This document shows, piece by piece, positions 40,320 through 48,575 of a stretch of 56,428 bases of DNA. The stretch is from Actinomadura montaniterrae (GTDB lineage: Bacteria > Actinomycetota > Actinomycetes > Streptosporangiales > Streptosporangiaceae). The translations under genes were made by a program, and so were the position numbers. The notes below the pieces were generated by a model. It worked only from the letters and a program-made list of their open reading frames with translations, ran no database searches and was not told the origin of the DNA. The stretch is taken from the NCBI RefSeq assembly GCF_008923365.1, contig NZ_WBMR01000042.1:1-56428 (forward strand), given 5' to 3'. How positions within the stretch are numbered: the first letter of the stretch is position 1; every line of letters starts with the position of its first letter.

Positions 40320-41710
40320 CCGCACTGACCAAGGCGCCACCGGACGCACCGCGGGCCGAGGCGGCGCAGGACGCGCCGCCGGACGCCGGAGCGGCCGCGG
40401 AGCCGGAGCTCCCGGCGCTCCGGCGGCGGTGGCCGCTGACGTCGGTGGCGCTGGTGGCGGGCATCGCGTCGCTGCCGATGCTGATGCCGGCGGGCCTGCC
40501 ACCGGGCCCCGGCAACACCGGGCTGCCCGACCTCGCGCTCATCGCGCTGTCCGCGGTGACGCTGCTGTGGGCGGGCACGCGGAAGCTGCCGGTGCGGTGG
40601 CCGTTCCTGATCCCCACGCTGATGACGATCATCGCCGGCGGGATCGCCGCGGTCGTCAACGACGCGGGCACGCTGACCCTGGTCAAGGACCTGTTCGTGC
40701 TGATGTGGGCGGTGTGCATCGCCAACCTCGGCCGCGAGCCGGGGATGCTGCGGCTCGCGCTGCGCGCGTTCATCGTGATCGGCACGCTCTACGCCGTCAT
40801 CGAGATCCTCGGGATGGTGCTCGGGATCGAGGCGATGTCCGGCAAGCAGCTGGACGGCGAGCGCGCCATGTTCACCTTCGGCGACGCCAACTACGCCTCC
40901 AACTGGTTCATCTGCGTCTTCTTCATCACGCGCGCGGCCCGGTACCCGCGCAAGACCTGGCACCGCTGGACGGTCTGCGCCGTCCTGCTCACCGCCGAGG
41001 GGCTGACCGGCTCCAACGGCGGGCTCCTCGCGCTGTGCGTCGCGCTGCTGCTCGGCTACCTGTTCGGCCTGGTCCGCAGGGGCAGGGCGCACCACGCGAT
41101 CGCGGTCGGCTCGCTGGCGTTCTTCGTCGCGGGCGCGGGCGTCGCCGTCGTCACCACCGTCGACATCCAGCCCTACCTGGACCAGGCGTCCCAGATGTCG
41201 CCGGTGCTGCGCGACTCGATCGGGCGCACCACCGGGGAGAGCACCGAGTCGCGCAGCTCGGTGAACGCCGCGACGATGCAGATGCTGGAGGAGCAGCCGC
41301 ACCCGTGGGGCATCGGCCCCAACCAGACGCGCCCGCAGATGCTCGCGCGGCAGTACGGGTACGTCCGCGAGGCGCACAACGACTACATCGCGGCCGTGCT
41401 GGAACGCGGGTTCCTCGGCGGGATCGCGCTGGTCACGCTGCTGTTCGTGCTGATCATGCGGTGCGTGCGGATCGCCCGCCGCGGCGCCCTCACCGCCGAG
41501 TACGCCGCGCTCGTCCCGCGCCCGGAGATGTTCGGCGCGCTCCTCGCGGTGTTCCTGGTGTCCGCGCTCTTCTACCAGACGCTGCACTACCGGCACGGCT
41601 GGGCCTTCTTCGGCCTGGTCGCCGCCCTCGACCTCTTCGGAAGGCGCACCGCCGCCGAGCGGCGGCCCCCAGGAACCCCGGACGACCCCGCCCCGGAGGG
41701 AGCCCGATGA
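40316..41710 (+). CDS. O-antigen ligase/polymerase-family (Wzy-like) membrane protein
   Basis: Protein of 464 aa with ~10-11 helices. The large loop TTGESTESRSSVNAATMQMLEEQPHPWGIGPNQTRPQML...REAHNDYIAAVLERGFLGG holds the Wzy_C/ligase signature (GxG, then HND/N-x-Y). Such proteins polymerise or ligate repeat units outside the membrane. Its ATG overlaps the GT stop, and its stop overlaps the flippase ATG, giving tight translational coupling on both sides. Confidence 0.87.
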   Translation: MTALTKAPPDAPRAEAAQDAPPDAGAAAEPELPALRRRWPLTSVALVAGIASLPMLMPAGLPPGPGNTGLPDLALIALSAVTLLWAGTRKLPVRWPFLIPTLMTIIAGGIAAVVNDAGTLTLVKDLFVLMWAVCIANLGREPGMLRLALRAFIVIGTLYAVIEILGMVLGIEAMSGKQLDGERAMFTFGDANYASNWFICVFFITRAARYPRKTWHRWTVCAVLLTAEGLTGSNGGLLALCVALLLGYLFGLVRRGRAHHAIAVGSLAFFVAGAGVAVVTTVDIQPYLDQASQMSPVLRDSIGRTTGESTESRSSVNAATMQMLEEQPHPWGIGPNQTRPQMLARQYGYVREAHNDYIAAVLERGFLGGIALVTLLFVLIMRCVRIARRGALTAEYAALVPRPEMFGALLAVFLVSALFYQTLHYRHGWAFFGLVAALDLFGRRTAAERRPPGTPDDPAPEGAR

Positions 41711-43083
41711 CCGACACTCAGCAGCCGGCGGCGGTGCCGGCCGCCGAAGCCGACGCCGGACGGCTGCGGCGGCGGCTCCTCGCGCTCGTCGCGGGGAACA
41801 TGGCGGGACGGATCGGCGCGCTCGGCTCGCTCGGCATCGCCACGATCCTGGTCGCGCGGATCGGCGGGCCGAAGCTCGTCGGCGCGTTCACGCTCGTGCG
41901 GATCCTGCCGGGGCTGCTGTGCCAGCTGTCCAGCGCCGGGCTCCCCGGCGCCGCGCCGTACTTCCTGGCCCGCGACTCCTACGACCAGAGCCGGGTGCGG
42001 CCCACGCTGGCGTGGCTGACCGTCATCGGCGCGGTGCTCGGCGGGGTCGGCTGGCTCGCCCTCAGCCCGCTCGCCTACCTGGTGTTCTTCAAGTCGTTCG
42101 GGATCTGGATCACGATCGCCGCGGCGGCCCCGTCGTTCACGCAGGGGTTCGTGTCGGTCGGCAAGGGCCTGCTGCAGGGCACCGACGACCAGCCCGGCGC
42201 GAGCCTCGCCATCGCGGTCGAGGAGTTCGTCTTCGTGCCGATCTACCTGGTGCTGCTCACCGGCTGGTACGGGCCGGGCGCGCTGATCGCCGGGCTCGTG
42301 CTCGCCGACGTCGCGGCGGCCGCGTGGATCGCGCGGCGCCTCGCCACCCGCGGGTTCTTCCGCGGCTGGGGACGGCCCGACCGGCGCCTCGGCCGCACGA
42401 TCGCCGGGTACGGGGTGCGCGGCTACGTCGGGCAGCTCATCGACCTGCTGCAGCTCCGGTTCGACATGGCGCTGCTCGGCGCGCTCGCCGGCCCGAAGGT
42501 CCTCGGCGTCTACACGGTCGCGAGCAAGTTCGCCGAGCTGGTGCAGCTGCCCGGCCTCGCCGTGAACTACGTGCTGTACCCCGACTTCGCCAAGGAGGAC
42601 CGGGCGAAGGCGACCCGCCGCACCGCCCGCCTCATCCTGCCCGCGCTCGGCGTGTCGGCGCTCGCCGCGGTCCCGCTCGCGCTCATCGCCGGGACCGCGC
42701 TGCCGTGGATCTTCGGGGACGTGTTCGACGACGCGGTCGTGCCGACCTACATCCGGCTCGCCGGCGTCGTCACGTTCGGCGTCACCGGGCTCATCATGGC
42801 GTACCTGTACGGGGTCGGGCGGCCCGGCGCCGCGTCCACCGGGCAGGGCATCGGCCTGGTGGTCGTCGTCGTGCTCGGCGCGATCCTCATCCCCCGGCAC
42901 GGCGCGGTCGGCGCGGCGATCGCCACGTCCGTCTCGTTCGTCGCGACCACCGCCGCGCTGCTCGCCTGGTTCCAGCACGTCCGCAAGACCGCCGCCCGCG
43001 AACCCGCGGCCGGGCCCGTGCCGGACGCGCCCGGCGCGGGCCTCGCCGCGGCCGACGACCCTGCTCCGCACAGCAAGGGGTGA
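41707..43083 (+). CDS. Polysaccharide flippase (Wzx-like, MATE/MOP superfamily)
   Basis: Protein of 458 aa with 12-14 helices and the polysaccharide-synthase layout: N-terminal LLALVAGNMAGRIGALGSLGIATILVARI, middle YGVRGYVGQLIDLLQLRFDMALLGALAGPKVLGVYTVASKFAEL, and late GAVGAAIATSVSFVATTAALLAW. It flips undecaprenyl-linked repeat units outward for the Wzy-like protein. ATG 41707 overlaps the preceding TGA. Confidence 0.9.
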   Translation: MTDTQQPAAVPAAEADAGRLRRRLLALVAGNMAGRIGALGSLGIATILVARIGGPKLVGAFTLVRILPGLLCQLSSAGLPGAAPYFLARDSYDQSRVRPTLAWLTVIGAVLGGVGWLALSPLAYLVFFKSFGIWITIAAAAPSFTQGFVSVGKGLLQGTDDQPGASLAIAVEEFVFVPIYLVLLTGWYGPGALIAGLVLADVAAAAWIARRLATRGFFRGWGRPDRRLGRTIAGYGVRGYVGQLIDLLQLRFDMALLGALAGPKVLGVYTVASKFAELVQLPGLAVNYVLYPDFAKEDRAKATRRTARLILPALGVSALAAVPLALIAGTALPWIFGDVFDDAVVPTYIRLAGVVTFGVTGLIMAYLYGVGRPGAASTGQGIGLVVVVVLGAILIPRHGAVGAAIATSVSFVATTAALLAWFQHVRKTAAREPAAGPVPDAPGAGLAAADDPAPHSKG

Positions 43084-43085
43084 CC

Positions 43086-43859
43086 ATGTCCGAGGACCAC
43101 ACCGAACTCGCCACCCGGCCCGTCGACCCGTCCGACGGCGTCGCGCCGTCGGCGGCGCGCCGCGCCCTGGACATCGCCGGCGCGGTCACCGGGCTGCTGC
43201 TGCTCAGCGTCCCGCTCGCGCTCATCTACCTGCTCGTCCGGCTGTCCAGCCCGGGCCCCGGGGTGTTCCGGCAGACCCGCGTCGGGCAGGGCGGGCGGCC
43301 GTTCACCATGTACAAGTTCCGGACGATGCGGCAGGGCGTCGGCGGGCTCACCGTCACCGCCAACTGCGACCCGCGCCTCACCCGGATCGGCAAGCTGCTG
43401 CGGCAGTGGTCGCTGGACGAGCTGCCGCAGCTGGTGAACGTGCTGCGCGGGCAGATGACGCTGGTCGGGCCGCGCCCGGAGACCTACGACCTCGCCGTGC
43501 ACTACGACGCGGACTCGCGGTGGATCTTCGACCACCGGCCGGGGCTGACCGGGGTGTCGGAGGTCCGGTTCCGCGACTTCGACGTGCTCGGCCCCGGCGA
43601 GGAGGTCGACCTCGTCAACTACATCGAGCGGATCGTCCCGGCGCGGGTCGCGGTGGACGCGGTCTACCTGCGCGACCCGTCGATGCGGCAGACGCTGCGC
43701 GCGCTCTGGGACACCGTCAAGCACATCCTCGGGTTCACGATCCCGCCGCTGCAGGTCGCGCCGGACGGGACCGTCGAGGAGGCGCCCGGCGCGACGGCCG
43801 CGCCGGCGCCGGACACCGCCGCGCGCACGCCCGCCGAGGAGCCCGGTTCCGCGGCGTAG
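43086..43859 (+). CDS. Initiating sugar-phosphate transferase (bacterial sugar transferase family)
   Basis: Protein of 257 aa. One N-terminal helix (~26-50) is followed by the catalytic domain: SSPGPGVFRQTRVGQGGRPFTMYKFRTMR, LTRIGKLLRQWSLDELPQLVNVLRGQMTLVGPRPE, and YDADSRWIFDHRPGLTGVSEV. All WcaJ/PglC-type motifs are present, including KFRTM, the DELPQ acid pair and VGPRP. It transfers sugar-1-phosphate from a nucleotide sugar to undecaprenyl phosphate, the first step of repeat-unit synthesis. It starts 2 nt after the flippase stop. Confidence 0.93.
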   Translation: MSEDHTELATRPVDPSDGVAPSAARRALDIAGAVTGLLLLSVPLALIYLLVRLSSPGPGVFRQTRVGQGGRPFTMYKFRTMRQGVGGLTVTANCDPRLTRIGKLLRQWSLDELPQLVNVLRGQMTLVGPRPETYDLAVHYDADSRWIFDHRPGLTGVSEVRFRDFDVLGPGEEVDLVNYIERIVPARVAVDAVYLRDPSMRQTLRALWDTVKHILGFTIPPLQVAPDGTVEEAPGATAAPAPDTAARTPAEEPGSAA

Positions 43860-43863
43860 ACAT

Positions 43864-43906
43864 CCGCGTCAGGGAAAGGGAGACTCCGCGTCAGGAAAGG
43901 CAGACA
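43864..43906 (+). repeat. Duplicated ribosome-binding-site segment
   Basis: CCGCGTCAGGGAAAGGGAGA (43864-43883) recurs as CCGCGTCAGGAAAGGCAGA (43886-43904) directly before ATG 43906. Both copies carry a GGAAAGG-type Shine-Dalgarno sequence. Confidence 0.7.
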
Positions 43907-44832
43907 TGGACATCCGGGACGTCCGGTTCAAGGTCTCGGCCGTCGCGGCCGCGGTGGTGCTGGTGGCCGGGTTCCTCCTCTACCTGCAGCACAGGTCGTC
44001 GTCCGGCGGGGACGAGCCCTACACCGGCCCGCCCGCGACGCCCGGCAGCCCCGCCGCGCGGCCGGGCCAGACCCGCCGCATCGCGCTGAACACCCAGCCG
44101 TCGGACTACCCGCGGCTGAAGGAGCTCGGCTACAACCTGGTGGACGCCAAGCCGGACGACGCGCTCGTCGCAGGGGTCCCCGACGGGATGCAGGCGCTGC
44201 TGTGGGTCGGCAACTTCACCTGCGGCGACTTCGACCTGAACTACGACGAGTTCACCCGGGCGGTGCAGCGGTACGGGCACAACCCGAAGGTGTACGGCTG
44301 GTACCTGTCGGACGAGCCGGACACCGGGCGCTGCCCGAAGGTCGCCGGCGAGATCCGGCGCCGCGCCGACTACATCCGGCAGAATGCGCCCGGTCAGGTC
44401 TCGTTCATCTCGCTGACCGACTGGCCGATGAAGCAGCTCGCGCCGAAGCGGGTCGGCGTCGACATCTACGGCCTCGACCCCTACCCCTGCAAGGGCTCGT
44501 CGGACGTGCAGGACTCCTGCAACATCGGGGCGATCGACCGGATGGTCCGGATGGCCGACGACGCCGGCATCCCGCGCGCGCGGGTCGCACCCGTCCTGCA
44601 GGCGTTCGGGCAGAGCTGCACCAAGGGCGACAAGCAGTACTGGCTGCCGACGCAGGCGCAGTTCCGGAAGATCCTCGCCCGCTGGGACAAGCTCGCGCCG
44701 CGTCCCCCGTTGGAGATCTCCTACTCGTGGGGCCACCAGTCCGAGTGGGCGTGCCCGTCGCTGGCGGACGCGTCCGGCGGCGCCCATCCGGACCTGCAGA
44801 GCATCATGAAGGCCCGCAACACCGCGAAGTGA
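43906..44832 (+). CDS. Membrane-anchored extracellular protein, TIM-barrel glycosidase-like
   Basis: Protein of 308 aa. A signal anchor (VSAVAAAVVLVAGFLLYL) and a Ser/Pro/Gly linker precede a folded domain with alternating strands and helices. KVYGWYLSDEPDTGRC looks like the acid-bearing strand of a glycosidase TIM barrel, and VGVDIYGLDPYPCKG and LEISYSWGHQSEWACPS fit later barrel strands. Cys pairs suggest disulfides outside the cell. The exact family is not recognised. As the last gene after the sugar transferase it may trim or modify the polymer. A duplicated ribosome-binding segment precedes it. Confidence 0.7.
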   Translation: MDIRDVRFKVSAVAAAVVLVAGFLLYLQHRSSSGGDEPYTGPPATPGSPAARPGQTRRIALNTQPSDYPRLKELGYNLVDAKPDDALVAGVPDGMQALLWVGNFTCGDFDLNYDEFTRAVQRYGHNPKVYGWYLSDEPDTGRCPKVAGEIRRRADYIRQNAPGQVSFISLTDWPMKQLAPKRVGVDIYGLDPYPCKGSSDVQDSCNIGAIDRMVRMADDAGIPRARVAPVLQAFGQSCTKGDKQYWLPTQAQFRKILARWDKLAPRPPLEISYSWGHQSEWACPSLADASGGAHPDLQSIMKARNTAK

Positions 44833-44859
44833 GAGCCGCGCCGGCGGCCCCCGGAGGCG

Positions 44860-45078
44860 TCAGTGCTTGGGGTGGTCGGCGACCGCGGGATGCGCGTCGG
44901 AGCCCAGCGGCACGTTGAACGCCCCCATCTTCAGGGCCAGGACCTCGCCGCCGGCGACGAGCAGGACGAACACCACCGCGATCAGGCCGAGCTGCGCCCG
45001 GCTCGGTTTCCCGATCGTCAGCTTGCCGCCCAGTTTCCCACCGAATGCCGCCCGACCACCGCGGTTCACGCGCACCAC
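44860..45078 (-). CDS. Small single-helix membrane protein
   Basis: Protein of 72 aa: a basic N terminus (RVNRGGRAAFGGKLGGKLTIGKPSR), one helix (AQLGLIAVVFVLLVAGGEVLALKMG) and a short outer tail ending in HPAVADHPKH. The GTG start has GGGGGGTTGAA just upstream. It converges on the glycosidase-like gene. No family recognised; the frame, helix and start signal support a real gene. Confidence 0.55.
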   Translation of the reverse strand: MVRVNRGGRAAFGGKLGGKLTIGKPSRAQLGLIAVVFVLLVAGGEVLALKMGAFNVPLGSDAHPAVADHPKH

Positions 45079-45126
45079 TTCAACCCCCCAGTTACCGCAA
45101 GAAACCTAACACAACCCGGCACAACA

Positions 45127-45167
45127 CCCGGGCCGGACACGCCCCTGTCGGCGTGGTCCGGCCCGGG
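45127..45167 (-). terminator. Hairpin terminator after the MBL-Rieske gene
   Basis: CCCGGGCCGGACACGCC (45127-45143) pairs with 45150-45167, with one bulged base and a 6-nt loop, 19 bp past the stop codon. Confidence 0.65.
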
Positions 45168-45185
45168 CCCGGGACGGCCGTCCGG

Positions 45186-46754
45186 TCAGGAGACCCGGCG
45201 GCTCGTCAGGTTCGCGGCGCGGGCGTTCACGCACGCGCCGGTCGCCAGGTCGAACGCGAAGTTGTGCGCCAGGCAGTGCACCTGGCCCTCGCGGATGACG
45301 GCGCCGACCGACAGGTCCTCGCCGGCGTGCGGGCAGTACCGGGGGATGTCGTAGCACCCGCCGGCCCACTCCACGGTGATCCGCTCGCTCTCGTCCCGTC
45401 CCGTCTCGTAGGCCTCGACGGCGTTCAGCGCGGGCGCGTTCGCGTGCTTGAGCAGCCCCACCAGGTAGTCGTTGTAGACGTCCGGGTCCCGGTAGAGGCT
45501 GAGCCGGAAGGAGATGAGCAGGTCCTCCCAGGCCATCCGGCCGGTCAGCACGGAGTCCAGCCAGCGGCCGGCCGTGGTGATCCGGTAGTGCGGGCGGGCG
45601 TCCGGGGACGCCTTCCCGGCCGTCAGCCCCTCCGGCGAGAAGTCCACGTCCCAGACCCCGCCGTTCGGGCCGGTGATCTCGAACCGGACCAGCATCGCGA
45701 TCTGCCGGAGGAAGTAGTCGCTGAGCGTGCCGAGGTGCGCGAAGTGGGCCACGAACCGGTCGTACAGGTCGGGGCCGGGCTCCGGGTACTCGGCGAGGAC
45801 GCCCTCGATCAGCTCCTTGCGGTCCTCGGCGTACTGCTTGAGGTAGGCGGGGCGCTCGTCGTCGGCGAAGGAGAACTCCGCCGAGACGGGGTCCCGGACG
45901 ACCTCGCCGGTGTCGAGGTCGACGGTGTCGCCGGGCTTGAAGAAGTCCCAGCGCTGCTGCGGCAGGTGCTCGCGCAGCCACTCGGTGGACGCCTCGGGGT
46001 CGCAGAACGCCCCGTCGCGCTGGCCGAGCACCCAGTTGAGGTGGTCGACCTCGCCGTCCAGGAAGCACGGCGGCCCGGCGAACGGGACGGCGAGCTCCGG
46101 CCGCGTCTGCCGGACGAGGCGCTGCGCGGCGCGCAGCTTCGACACCCGCTTGTCCATCGAGACCTTGGCCATCTCCTCGGGCGGGTACTCGTAGCAGATC
46201 GGGTGCCAGGACGCGCCGGAGGTCTGCAGCGCCATCAGGTCGAGCCGGCCGCCGGCGAGGTGCTTGGCGCGGCGGGCCTGCGCGGCGGTGAGCCGGGCGT
46301 CGTTGCAGTGCAGGATGCCGCGCCCGTCCGCGACGACGAGAAAGGCCGCGTCATGGCACATAGGGGAGAGTTCCGGAATGACCGTTATCCAGGAGCCCCG
46401 ATTGTCGAGCGGAAATTTCTCCCAGGGCTCTATCTCGATTACCTGGCGGGAACCCGCGGCTTCCGCCATCCGTTCCCGGAAGGCCGGGCCCGGATAGCGC
46501 GGAATGAGGATCCGGGTCCGCCGCGGAAGCCGGCCGATGACCCAGGGGTCGAAATGATCAAGGTGCTCGTGCGAGACCGCCACCCAGTCCGCGGCGAGCA
46601 ACCGATCGACGTCGAGGTGATCGTTTCTGGGGTACTGGTGCCAGGCCCCGATAAAGGCCCCCGTCGGAGCGAGCCACGGGTCTGCGAGCAGGTGGAACGC
46701 CCGGGCGTGCACCGACACCCCCGCGTGTCCGGTAAATGTGACCGTCGGCATACC
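45186..46754 (-). CDS. Metallo-beta-lactamase-fold protein with C-terminal Rieske domain
   Basis: Protein of 522 aa. The N-terminal MBL domain has SHEHLDHFD (H61, H63, D65, H66), early GHAGVSVHARAFHLLADPWL as in UlaG-type proteins, and HCNDARLT. The C terminus is a Rieske [2Fe-2S] domain with CPH (C474, H476) and CLAH (C494, H497), 17 residues apart. MBL plus Rieske is the domain set of CMP-Neu5Ac hydroxylase, but there the Rieske domain comes first. GAGGGA lies 10 nt before ATG 46754; the frame to 46961 adds no recognisable domain. It could be an oxygenase acting on a sugar nucleotide or lipid. Confidence 0.83.
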   Translation of the reverse strand, partial: GMPTVTFTGHAGVSVHARAFHLLADPWLAPTGAFIGAWHQYPRNDHLDVDRLLAADWVAVSHEHLDHFDPWVIGRLPRRTRILIPRYPGPAFRERMAEAAGSRQVIEIEPWEKFPLDNRGSWITVIPELSPMCHDAAFLVVADGRGILHCNDARLTAAQARRAKHLAGGRLDLMALQTSGASWHPICYEYPPEEMAKVSMDKRVSKLRAAQRLVRQTRPELAVPFAGPPCFLDGEVDHLNWVLGQRDGAFCDPEASTEWLREHLPQQRWDFFKPGDTVDLDTGEVVRDPVSAEFSFADDERPAYLKQYAEDRKELIEGVLAEYPEPGPDLYDRFVAHFAHLGTLSDYFLRQIAMLVRFEITGPNGGVWDVDFSPEGLTAGKASPDARPHYRITTAGRWLDSVLTGRMAWEDLLISFRLSLYRDPDVYNDYLVGLLKHANAPALNAVEAYETGRDESERITVEWAGGCYDIPRYCPHAGEDLSVGAVIREGQVHCLAHNFAFDLATGACVNARAANLTSRRVS

Positions 46755-46934
46755 GAGACTGTCCCTCGCCGGCCCCGCGGGCGCACCCGCCCGAATGCGC
46801 AAAGCGGCTACGCCGTAGGCATGAAGGAAATGCCACAAGGCGAACTGACAATCCTGACTTAGACGCTCGGAGAAAGACCCGAGTTTACCCGGATCGAGGC
46901 ATGTCCACTTCCGGTCAGGCACCGGTCTGTTGCG

Positions 46935-46944
46935 GTCAATTGAC
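46935..46944. promoter_or_regulatory. Palindrome in the divergent MBL-Rieske / kinase region
   Basis: GTCAATTGAC is a perfect 10-bp palindrome containing TTGAC in both directions, which could supply -35 elements. No good -10 is seen either way. Confidence 0.3.
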
Positions 46945-47012
46945 TGGACACGACCCGGCACGGGGGGTGACCGTCGAAGGCGGTGCTGGTAAATACGGAC
47001 GGGGGTCCATTC

Positions 47013-47849
47013 ATGATCAACGGGCGGTCACGTTCCTCCCCCGGTGCCGGCGCGGGCGTGGGGACGCTCGCCGCCGCCCCGGTGCGCGAGGACGGGCGGA
47101 CGGCCGCGCGCGAACCCGTGCGGCCGGATCCGCCGGCCGTGCCGGAGACGGCCGGCGAGCACGCCCTGTGGAAGCGGCGGCTGCGGCACGACATCCGGCA
47201 CGAGCTCGGCACGATCATCATGCTGGCGTCGGCGGTCGTGGTCGCCGAGGACGTCGGCGACGGCAGCCGCGCGCGGATCGAGCAGCTGCTCGGCGAGACC
47301 CGGTGGCTCGACCACCTGCTCCGCCGGCTCGACGAGGACGACGACGACCAGCCGATGCCGAGCCCCGAGCGGATCCGGGTCGACGAGCTGACCGCCGAGG
47401 TCGTGACCGGCATGCGGCTCGCCACCCCGCACGAGGTCTGCTTCGGCGGCGGCGAGGCGTGGGCGCACATGGACCCGGTCGCGCTGTGGCGGGCCGTCCG
47501 CAACGTGCTCGACAACGCGTGCCGCGTCGCCGAGGGCCGCGTCAACGTCCACGTCGAGGCCGACCAGGGCTGGGTCGTCATCCAGGTCGACGACGACGGC
47601 CCCGGGTTCGGCGCGGGTCCGGACGGCTCCGGGGCGCGGCGCGGGCTGGCCTCGCTCGGCCTCGGCATCGTCCACGACCTCATCTCCGGCTACGGCGGCA
47701 GCCTGGAGATCCGCACCTGCGAGATGGGCGGGGCGCGGGTGCGGATGCTGCTGCCGTCGGCTCCGCCGCCGCGCGAGCCCGCGCCCCTCGACCAGGCGTC
47801 GCCCGATGAGGCGCATCCGCACCCCGACGACTGGCGGCCGCACCCATGA
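47013..47849 (+). CDS. Cytoplasmic sensor histidine kinase
   Basis: Protein of 278 aa without membrane helices. After a Gly/Ala/Pro-rich N terminus comes a dimerisation region, LWKRRLRHDIRHELGTIIMLASAV (probable phospho-His H63, or H59), then an ATPase domain with N box NVLDNACRVAEG, G1 DDDGPGFG and G2 LGLGIVHDLISGYGG. With no sensor domain, its input must come from a partner protein. Start ATG 47013 after GGGGG. Its TGA overlaps the next ATG, pairing it with the response regulator. Confidence 0.85.
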   Translation: MINGRSRSSPGAGAGVGTLAAAPVREDGRTAAREPVRPDPPAVPETAGEHALWKRRLRHDIRHELGTIIMLASAVVVAEDVGDGSRARIEQLLGETRWLDHLLRRLDEDDDDQPMPSPERIRVDELTAEVVTGMRLATPHEVCFGGGEAWAHMDPVALWRAVRNVLDNACRVAEGRVNVHVEADQGWVVIQVDDDGPGFGAGPDGSGARRGLASLGLGIVHDLISGYGGSLEIRTCEMGGARVRMLLPSAPPPREPAPLDQASPDEAHPHPDDWRPHP

Positions 47850-48493
47850 GAGTGATCATCTGCGACGACCACGCCGTCTTCGCCGACTCGCTGTCGCTGG
47901 TGCTGTCGGACGCCGGGCACGTGGTGGTCGGCGTCGCCTACTCGCCGGAGGAGGCGCTGCCGGTGCTGCGCGGCCGGCAGGCCGACGTCTGCCTGATCGA
48001 CCTGCAGTTCCCGTCCGGCACCGCGCTGGACTGGATGCCGCGGCTGCGCACCGCCGCGCCGCAGACCCGGTTCGTGGTGCTGACCGGGTTCCTGGAGCAG
48101 CACGTGCTGGAGGCGGGCGTCGCGGCGGGCGTGCGCGGGTTCGCGCACAAGGGCCAGCAGGCCGGCGACATCCTCACCGTGCTGCGCCGGGTCGCGGCCG
48201 GGGAGGTCGTCGTCGACCAGGCCGCCCGGGCCGACGCCGTCCGGCCGCGCACCCAGGCGCAGCGGGTGGCGCGGTTCCTCACCCCGCGCGAGCGGGAGGT
48301 GCTGACGCGGCTCGCCCGCGGCGAGTCCACCCAGGCGCTGGCGAAGGCGATGGGCGTCACCCGCAGCACGGCGCGCAGCCACGTGCAGAGCGTGCTGAGC
48401 AAGCTCGGCGTGCACTCGCAGCGGGAGGCCGTCATCGAGGCGGCCCGGCACGGGCTGGTCAGCGTCGAGACGGGTGAGTGGCTGGCGGGCTGA
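47846..48493 (+). CDS. NarL/LuxR-type response regulator
   Basis: Protein of 215 aa. Receiver domain with CDDH, phospho-Asp in VCLIDLQFPSG, Thr in FVVLTGF and Lys in GFAHKGQ. GerE helix-turn-helix: LTPREREVLTRLARGESTQALAKAMGVTRSTARSHVQSVLSKLGVHSQREAV. Overlaps the cytoplasmic kinase by ATGA, so the two form one signalling pair. The P450 and esterase genes follow in the same direction and are possible targets. Confidence 0.92.
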   Translation: MRVIICDDHAVFADSLSLVLSDAGHVVVGVAYSPEEALPVLRGRQADVCLIDLQFPSGTALDWMPRLRTAAPQTRFVVLTGFLEQHVLEAGVAAGVRGFAHKGQQAGDILTVLRRVAAGEVVVDQAARADAVRPRTQAQRVARFLTPREREVLTRLARGESTQALAKAMGVTRSTARSHVQSVLSKLGVHSQREAVIEAARHGLVSVETGEWLAG

Positions 48494-48546
48494 CACGTGG
48501 CGGGGGACGGCCGAATCCGGACAGCCGGGGTGCGGCCGGGACGCGT

Positions 48547-48552
48547 TAGCGT
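48547..48552 (+). promoter_or_regulatory. -10 element (TAGCGT) of the P450-like gene
   Basis: TAGCGT lies 23 nt before ATG 48576, leaving a short leader that contains GGGAGGGAGG as ribosome-binding site. Confidence 0.5.
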
Positions 48553-48575
48553 CCACCTGGGAGGGAGGGGTTCCC

